Source: Proteobacteria bacterium UBA4656
GTDB lineage: Bacteria; Pseudomonadota; Gammaproteobacteria; Xanthomonadales; Ahniellaceae
Direction: 5' to 3'
DNA: 11,071 bases
Assembly: GCA_002405525.1 (NCBI GenBank)
Contig: DHLY01000086.1
Coordinates: 26,231 to 37,301, forward strand
Shown: piece by piece, positions 6,583 through 11,071 of the stretch
How the letters are laid out: every line of letters starts with the position of its first letter
Position numbering within the stretch: position 1 is the first letter of the stretch
Notes under the pieces: model-generated
Told to the model about the DNA's origin: nothing
What the model saw: the letters and a program-made list of their open reading frames with translations, nothing else
Database searches by the model: none
Position numbers and translations under genes: made by a program

Positions 6583-7263
6583 CTAGCCGTCGAACCGCGC
6601 CAGCGCCGCACCCACCGCGTCGGCGATCAGCTTGAGGAACAGGGTGCCCATGCCGGGGTGGAAGCGGTTCGGGTCGACGGAAGCGACGGCGATCAGGCCG
6701 CGGCCCGGGATCGGCATCAGCACCGCACTCTTGATCTCGGCGCCGCGCGCGCCGAACAGGGCTTCCAGCTTCTCCGGCGACAGGCGACCGCACACCGGCT
6801 CGCCGCGCACGGCGACCCCGAGCAGCGGGCGCAGGCTGTGGTCCTCGGCCGGCGCCACGAGCAGCCATTCGGCCTGCGCCAGCCCCGCCGGCGGCGCATG
6901 CAGGACCACGCGCACCAGGTCGGAGGCAAAGTCCTCGTTGAGGGTGGCGACCACCCGCCGCAGGGTCTCGCCGAGGCTCGCCGCGCGCATCAGCGCCAGC
7001 GTGAGCGCATGTACCCGCGCCACCAGCTGCTCGTTCTCCGACGCCACCGCGATCAGTTCCTGCAACCGCCGGGCGAGACTGCGGTTCTTGTCGCGCAACA
7101 CCTCGAGCTGGTAACTGGCCAGCGAAGTGGTGTCCCCGAGCTGGCGCGGCATCTTCAGCACCAGCGCGAGGTCGGGGAACTGGATCAGGAAATCGGGGTT
7201 GCGGCGCAGGAAGTTGGCGACCTCGAGGTCACTGAGCTCGCGGCGGGCCGGGATCTCGCTCAT
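6583..7263 (-). CDS. DUF484 family protein (GAF-like domain)
   Basis: A 226-residue cytoplasmic protein of the DUF484 family (YigA in E. coli), whose function is not established. The N terminus has the typical VANFLRRNPDFLIQFPDL (15-32), followed by LASYQLEVLRDKN (48-60). A charged helical stretch (about 50-95) probably forms a coiled coil. The rest (about 100-226) has the layout of a GAF-like domain, with GRGLIAVASVDPNRFHPGMG near the end. The family almost always sits between dapF and xerC in gammaproteobacteria, as here. Its ATG overlaps the dapF stop by 4 nt (ATGA at 7263-7260), so translation is probably coupled to dapF. Confidence 0.92.
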   Translation of the reverse strand: MSEIPARRELSDLEVANFLRRNPDFLIQFPDLALVLKMPRQLGDTTSLASYQLEVLRDKNRSLARRLQELIAVASENEQLVARVHALTLALMRAASLGETLRRVVATLNEDFASDLVRVVLHAPPAGLAQAEWLLVAPAEDHSLRPLLGVAVRGEPVCGRLSPEKLEALFGARGAEIKSAVLMPIPGRGLIAVASVDPNRFHPGMGTLFLKLIADAVGAALARFDG

Positions 7264-8087
7264 GGGTTCCAGGTTCCTTCGAACACGAATGCGGCGGGAC
7301 CGGCCATCGACAGCGGCGCCGTGCCGCCCGCCCAGTCGATCTCCAGCGTGCCGCCCGGCAGTGTAACGGCCACCGGCGAGGCCACGCGCCCGCGGCGCAG
7401 CAGCACCGCCGCGGCAGCGCAGGCGCCGCTGCCGCAGGCCAGGGTTTCGCCGACCCCGCGCTCGAACACGCGCAGGCGGATGGCGCGCGCGCCGACGACC
7501 TGCGCGAATCCCACGTTGGCGCGCTGCGGGAATCGCGGGTGGCGCTCGATGGCGGGACCGAGGCGCGATACCGGCGCGGTGGCGGTATCGTCCACCTCCA
7601 GCACCGCATGCGGATTGCCGATCGAGGCGATCCCGATCGACACCGGCGAGCCGTCGATGTCCAGTTCGTAAGCATCGACCTCGGCGTCGGCTACGAAGGG
7701 CACCTCGGCCGGCGCGAAGCCCGGCACGCCCATGCCTGCCCGGATGCGCCCGTCGGCCAGCACCTCGCAGACCACCGGGCCGGCCGGCCCGTCGAGTTGC
7801 ACCAGGCCGCAGAGCGGATCCTCACGGTGCAGCCAGGCCACGAGACAGCGCAGGCCGTTGCCGCACTGCCGGGCCTCGCTGCCGTCGGCATTCAGGATGC
7901 GGTAGGCCCCGACGCTGCCGGGCGTCCGCGGCGGCTCCAGCACCATCATCTGGTCGAAGCCGACGCCGGTATGGCGATCGGCCATCGCGCGCACCAGGTC
8001 GGCAGCGGGCAGGCCCGGCTGCGCGCGCCGGTCGAGCACCACGAAATCGTTGCCGATGCCGTGCATCTTGGAAAAGCGCAACGCCAT
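7260..8087 (-). CDS. dapF: Diaminopimelate epimerase
   Basis: A 275-residue cofactor-independent epimerase that converts LL- to meso-diaminopimelate for lysine and peptidoglycan synthesis. The two catalytic cysteines are visible: C75 in NADGSEARQCGNGLR and C218 in LACGSGACAAA. Other family segments are FSKMHGIGNDFVVLD (5-19), GVGFDQMMVLEPP (41-53), SIGNPHAV (155-162) and the E209-R210 pair in VFERGVGET. The ATG at 8085-8087 gives a family-typical amino terminus two residues longer than the shortest members. No Shine-Dalgarno precedes it. Instead a TACAAT hexamer ends 6 nt before the ATG, which suggests leaderless initiation from a local promoter. The stop overlaps the DUF484 start. Confidence 0.97.
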   Translation of the reverse strand: MALRFSKMHGIGNDFVVLDRRAQPGLPAADLVRAMADRHTGVGFDQMMVLEPPRTPGSVGAYRILNADGSEARQCGNGLRCLVAWLHREDPLCGLVQLDGPAGPVVCEVLADGRIRAGMGVPGFAPAEVPFVADAEVDAYELDIDGSPVSIGIASIGNPHAVLEVDDTATAPVSRLGPAIERHPRFPQRANVGFAQVVGARAIRLRVFERGVGETLACGSGACAAAAVLLRRGRVASPVAVTLPGGTLEIDWAGGTAPLSMAGPAAFVFEGTWNP

Positions 8088-8093
8088 CGCCGA

Positions 8094-8115
8094 ATTGTAC
8101 GGCGCCCGGGCGCCG
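8094..8115 (-). promoter_or_regulatory. Possible leaderless dapF promoter with abutting 16-bp palindrome
   Basis: On the minus strand TACAAT (8099-8094) matches the -10 consensus at five of six positions. It stands so that the A of the dapF ATG is the seventh base after it, the usual transcription start. Directly upstream is the perfect 16-bp palindrome CGGCGCCCGGGCGCCG (8115-8100). I see no convincing -35. The palindrome could be an operator or part of a hairpin ending the lptM transcript; it has no T-run. Confidence 0.4.
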
Positions 8116-8131
8116 GCATCGCACGCCAGGA

Positions 8132-8269
8132 TCAGCCGGGCACCTTCGACGGCTCCGCGGGCGCCGGCGGCGGCGCCTCGCGGTCGGGCAGCACGAGGTC
8201 GCCCTTCATGCCACAGCCGGACAGCAGGGCCGCCAGCAGCGCCGCAGCGAGCGTGCGTCGGACCCTCAC
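8132..8269 (-). CDS. lptM: LptM-type small outer-membrane lipoprotein (formerly YifL)
   Basis: A 45-residue lipoprotein from a GTG at 8267-8269. The short basic N terminus (VRVRR) is followed by a hydrophobic stretch and the lipobox LLSGC, with lipidated Cys at 19. The mature part starts CGMKGDLVLPD, the hallmark CG[LM]KG-L-LP of the LptM family, and ends in a Pro/Ala-rich tail. In E. coli LptM helps the LptD/LptE lipopolysaccharide translocon mature. The residue after the Cys is Gly, so there is no inner-membrane retention signal. The start codon overlaps the ptrB stop by 4 nt (GTGA), with AGGGG 6 nt upstream. In many relatives lysA lies between this gene and dapF; here it is absent. Confidence 0.88.
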   Translation of the reverse strand: MRVRRTLAAALLAALLSGCGMKGDLVLPDREAPPPAPAEPSKVPG

Positions 8270-10554
8270 TGCGCGCCCCTGGCCGCGGGCGCGGCCACCG
8301 GGATGCCCAACTGGTCGAGCAGGAAGGCGTACTCCTCGGCGGTCTCGCGGAAGCGCTGGAAGCGGCCCGACTTGCCGCCGTGGCCGGCCTCCATGTTGAC
8401 CCGGAACAGCAGCGGATTGTCGTCGGTCTTCATCTCGCGCAGGCGAGCCACCCACTTGGCCGGCTCGAAGTACTGCACCTGCGAGTCCCACAGCCCGGTG
8501 GTGACCAGCATCGCCGGATAGGCCTTGCGTTCGACGTTGTCGTACGGCGAATAGGACAGCATGTAGTCATGGAACGCCTTGTCCTTCGGATTGCCCCACT
8601 CGTCGAACTCGTTGGTGGTCAACGGGATCGACTCGTCGAGCATGGTGGTGACCACGTCGACGAAGGGCACGTGGGCGACGATCGCGCGGTACCGGTCCGG
8701 TGCGAGGTTGGCCACCGCGCCCATCAGCAGGCCGCCGGCGCTGCCGCCCATCGCCACCACGCGATCCCGGGCCGCATAGCCTTCGCTGACCAGGAAGCCG
8801 GTGACGTCGACGAAGTCGGTGAAGCTGTTCTTCTTGTTCAGCAGCTTGCCGTCCTCGTACCAGTGGCGGCCCATCTCCTGCCCGCCGCGGACGTGCGCGA
8901 TGGCGAACACCACGCCGCGGTCGAGAAGGGACAGCCGCTGGCTGGAAAACGTCGGATCCATCGAGATGCCGTACGACCCGTAGCCGTACTGGTACAGCGC
9001 CGCCGTACCGTCGCGCTCGAAGCCCTTGCGGTAGACGATCGAGACCGGCACCCGGGTGCCGTCACGCGCAGGCGCGAACACGAACTCGCTGGCGTAACGC
9101 GCCGGGTCGAAGTCGCCGAGCACCGGATCGCGCTTCAGCAGGGTGCGCTGCCCGGACGCCACGTCGAGGTCGTAGGTGCTGCCGGGCGTGGTGAGCGAGG
9201 TGTAGTAGTAGCGGAGCGTGCCGGTATCGACCTCGGGGTTGTCGCCGAGGTAGGCGGTGAACGGCTTCTCGCCCGACTCGAGCAGCGCGCTGCGGCCGTC
9301 CGACCAGCGCACGGTGCGCACCTGGCGCAGTCCCCCGCTTCGCTCGTTGACGGCGAGGAAGTCGCGGAACACCACCACGTCCTGCACCAGCGCGTCGTCG
9401 CGGTGCGCCACCACGTCGCGCCAGTCCCCGCGGTCGGCCACCTTCGCCATCGGCACGCGCACCACGCGGAAGTTCTTCGCCTGCCAATTGGTGCGGAGGA
9501 TCCAGTCGCCGCCGAAGTCCTCGGCCTGGTACTCGTGGTCGCGCTCGCGCGGCACCAGCACGCGGAAGGCCAGTGCGGGATCGTCGGCGTCGGCCACCCA
9601 CTGTTCCGTCGACACCGTGCTCTGCAGGCCGATGTGGATGAAGCGGTCGCTGCGCGACTTGAACACGCCCATGTAGAACGAGCGATCCTTCTCCTCGTAG
9701 ACCAGAGGGTCCGCGGCCGGGTCGGTGCCGAGCATGTGCTTGCGCACCTTGTAACCGAGCAGGGTGACCGGATCCTTCTCGATGTACAGGATGGTTCGGT
9801 TGTCGTTGGCCCAGGCGAGGCTCGCCTCGACGTTGGGGATCTCGTCCGGCAGGACGGTGCCGCGGTCGAGGTCCTTGAAGCGCAGGGTCCACTGGCCACG
9901 GCCAACCGTGTCCTCGACCCAGGCGAGGATGCGGCCGTCGCGGGTCACCTCGAAGTTGCCGATCTGGAAGAAGGCCTTGCCCTCGGCCAGCGCGTTGCCG
10001 TCGAGCATGACCTGCTCCGGCGCGGCCGGGTCGTACGCGGCGCCGGCGGCGGCCGCGCGGCGGGCGATGACCGGATACTCGCGGCCTTCCTCGTAGCGCG
10101 TGTAGTACCACCAACCGTTCTTGCGCGCCGGCACCGAGGCGTCGTCCTGCTTCACCCGGCCGACGATCTCGTCGTACAGGGCCTGCTGGTCGGCCTCGGT
10201 GTGGGCCAGCATGACGCGCTTGTAGGCGTTCTCGGCCTCCAGCCACGCGAGGAGCCCGGGATCCTTGCGCGAGTCGTCGCGCAGCCAGTAATAGGGGTCC
10301 TCGCGGTCGCCGTGCGGGGAGCGCACGACATGCGGGACCTTCCTCGCGACCGGCGCCACCGGGCGGCCGGCCGCGTCGCGGGCCGCCACGCGCGGGTCGG
10401 CTTCGGCGCCGGCGGTGAACAGCTGCTCGGGCTCGACGCCGTCGGCGAATCCGGCGGGGGTGCCGCGTTCGGCGGGACCGGCGCAGGCGGCGAGGAGGGC
10501 TGCGGCCAGGCCGAGGACGGCCCACCAGGGACGAAACAGGGTCATCGGGGTCAT
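8266..10554 (-). CDS. ptrB: Oligopeptidase B (S9A family), predicted lipoprotein
   Basis: A 762-residue prolyl-oligopeptidase-family serine peptidase that cleaves short peptides after Arg or Lys. After a variable N terminus comes a beta-propeller domain (about 75-490), then the alpha/beta hydrolase domain. The catalytic triad is Ser605 in GGSAGG, Asp690 in TTGLWDSQVQY and His725 in EAGHGGKSG. YGYGSYGIS (523-531) and the oligopeptidase B motif TTNEFDEWGNP (646-656) support the subfamily. Unlike cytoplasmic E. coli PtrB, this one has a lipoprotein signal, LAAC with Cys24 and Ala at +2, so it is predicted to be anchored in the outer membrane. Two ATGs, at 10554 and 10545, are possible; both keep the signal and neither has a good Shine-Dalgarno. 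The stop overlaps lptM. Confidence 0.94.
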   Translation of the reverse strand: MTPMTLFRPWWAVLGLAAALLAACAGPAERGTPAGFADGVEPEQLFTAGAEADPRVAARDAAGRPVAPVARKVPHVVRSPHGDREDPYYWLRDDSRKDPGLLAWLEAENAYKRVMLAHTEADQQALYDEIVGRVKQDDASVPARKNGWWYYTRYEEGREYPVIARRAAAAGAAYDPAAPEQVMLDGNALAEGKAFFQIGNFEVTRDGRILAWVEDTVGRGQWTLRFKDLDRGTVLPDEIPNVEASLAWANDNRTILYIEKDPVTLLGYKVRKHMLGTDPAADPLVYEEKDRSFYMGVFKSRSDRFIHIGLQSTVSTEQWVADADDPALAFRVLVPRERDHEYQAEDFGGDWILRTNWQAKNFRVVRVPMAKVADRGDWRDVVAHRDDALVQDVVVFRDFLAVNERSGGLRQVRTVRWSDGRSALLESGEKPFTAYLGDNPEVDTGTLRYYYTSLTTPGSTYDLDVASGQRTLLKRDPVLGDFDPARYASEFVFAPARDGTRVPVSIVYRKGFERDGTAALYQYGYGSYGISMDPTFSSQRLSLLDRGVVFAIAHVRGGQEMGRHWYEDGKLLNKKNSFTDFVDVTGFLVSEGYAARDRVVAMGGSAGGLLMGAVANLAPDRYRAIVAHVPFVDVVTTMLDESIPLTTNEFDEWGNPKDKAFHDYMLSYSPYDNVERKAYPAMLVTTGLWDSQVQYFEPAKWVARLREMKTDDNPLLFRVNMEAGHGGKSGRFQRFRETAEEYAFLLDQLGIPVAAPAARGAQ

Positions 10555-10564
10555 CCGCTGCGAA

Positions 10565-10584
10565 GGGGCTGCAATTCTAGCCCC
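10565..10584 (-). promoter_or_regulatory. Candidate ptrB -10 element inside a small inverted repeat
   Basis: In the 60-nt gap between the acetyltransferase gene and ptrB, the minus strand has TAGAAT (10579-10574), a five-of-six -10 match 19 nt before the ptrB ATG. It lies within GGGGCT (10565-10570)/AGCCCC (10579-10584), a 6-bp stem with an 8-nt loop. No good -35 at 17 nt is seen. The stem could equally be a weak end signal for the upstream gene. Confidence 0.35.
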
Positions 10585-10614
10585 GAAGCGCGGCCACGCC
10601 GCGCCTGCGACAAG

Positions 10615-11070
10615 TCATGCCCGTGGCGCCGGTCCCGTCAGGTCACGCTCGTAGCGCCAGGCGGCGGCGCCGTCCTCGTAGTAGCTGTCGCGGGCGCCGA
10701 TGAGGCGGTAGCCGCGCGCGGCGTAGAGGGCGATCGCGGCGGGGTTGTCCTGCCGGACCTCCAGCCGCAGGACCGCCGCACCACGCCGCCGCGCGGCCGA
10801 TTCCGCGGCGGACAGCAGGATCACCCCGAGCCCGCGGCCGCGCGCGGACGGGTCGACCGCGATCGAGTACAGGCGCGCCACCCGGCTCGCCGCGCGCAGG
10901 AACACCACCGCGCTGCCCAGCAACCGGCCGTCGTCGCCCGCCGCGGCCAGCACGATCGCGCTGCCGCTGCCGACGTGGCGGCGATACTGACGCGCGCTCA
11001 GCCGGTCGCAGGAGAAGCAGCGCGCCTCCAGCGCCGCTAGCGCGGCGACATCTGTCCGGCGGGCTGGGCG
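10615..11070 (-). CDS. RimI-like GNAT N-acetyltransferase (5' end outside window)
   Basis: The frame is open to the right edge, so the start is missing and 151 C-terminal residues are visible. A GTG at 10953 is internal and not the true start. The protein is a GNAT acetyltransferase: SRVARLYSIAVDPSARGRGLG (62-82) holds the acetyl-CoA-binding motif R77-G-R-G80-L-G. LRLEVRQDNPAAIALYAARGY (101-121) is motif B, with the tyrosine typical of the RimI type. It continues with the usual YYEDG-A (130-136) near the end. RimI acetylates the N terminus of ribosomal protein S18, but many RimI-like enzymes act on other amines, and I cannot tell the substrate. It is transcribed toward ptrB and separated from it by 60 nt. 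Confidence 0.85.
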   Translation of the reverse strand, partial: RPARRTDVAALAALEARCFSCDRLSARQYRRHVGSGSAIVLAAAGDDGRLLGSAVVFLRAASRVARLYSIAVDPSARGRGLGVILLSAAESAARRRGAAVLRLEVRQDNPAAIALYAARGYRLIGARDSYYEDGAAAWRYERDLTGPAPRA

Positions 11071-11071
11071 G

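Noticed and set aside
8050..11040. A very long (996-codon) open frame on the plus strand, antisense to ptrB and its neighbours
   Set aside because: It lies opposite genes with clear family motifs and crosses several of their boundaries. Its product is low-complexity (Arg, Val, His, Ala, Gly rich), as expected for the mirror frame of GC-rich codons, with no recognisable domain.

Overview
The window is a very GC-rich stretch of bacterial chromosome. I read it as housekeeping backbone from a gammaproteobacterium of the Xanthomonadaceae/Lysobacteraceae group (Lysobacter, Luteimonas, Xanthomonas or Stenotrophomonas relatives). The grounds are the lptM-dapF-DUF484-xerC and hslV-hslU-DUF971-ubiE gene orders, a lipoprotein-type oligopeptidase B, and strong G/C third-position bias. 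I see no mobile element, rRNA, tRNA or CRISPR array.

Layout, left to right. At 2-511 (+) is the C-terminal end of a GT41/SPINDLY-type O-linked glycosyltransferase whose start lies outside the window. Everything else is on the minus strand. ubiE (513-1259) converges on the glycosyltransferase with one base between the stop codons. A 224-nt gap (1260-1483) carries an inverted pair of short repeat arrays. Then, in transcription order, comes a small cluster of a two-repeat protein of unknown function (2226-2843), a DUF3088 thioredoxin-fold protein (1857-2216) and a DUF971 protein (1484-1849). Upstream of it are the heat-shock protease genes hslU (2904-4241) and hslV (4309-4848), with a good sigma-32-type promoter just before hslV. 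Further upstream is a run of overlapping or nearly overlapping genes: ptrB/opdB (8266-10554), lptM (8132-8269), dapF (7260-8087), a DUF484 gene (6583-7263), xerC (5670-6563) and a TauE/SafE permease (4915-5670). A GNAT acetyltransferase (10615-11070) runs off the right edge.

How the genes fit together. dapF (lysine and peptidoglycan precursor), DUF484 and xerC (chromosome dimer resolution) form a conserved gammaproteobacterial neighbourhood. The ptrB/lptM junction is a 4-nt GTGA overlap, dapF/DUF484 a 4-nt ATGA overlap, and xerC/permease a 1-nt TGATG overlap, so translational coupling is likely. hslV and hslU encode the peptidase and unfoldase of one ATP-dependent protease. ubiE serves quinone synthesis.

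I did not find a convincing new defence or mobile system. The items most worth checking are the inverted 14-mer arrays upstream of ubiE, the predicted heat-shock promoter of hslVU, the uncharacterised duplicated-fold protein downstream of hslU, and the possible leaderless promoter with an abutting palindrome at dapF.
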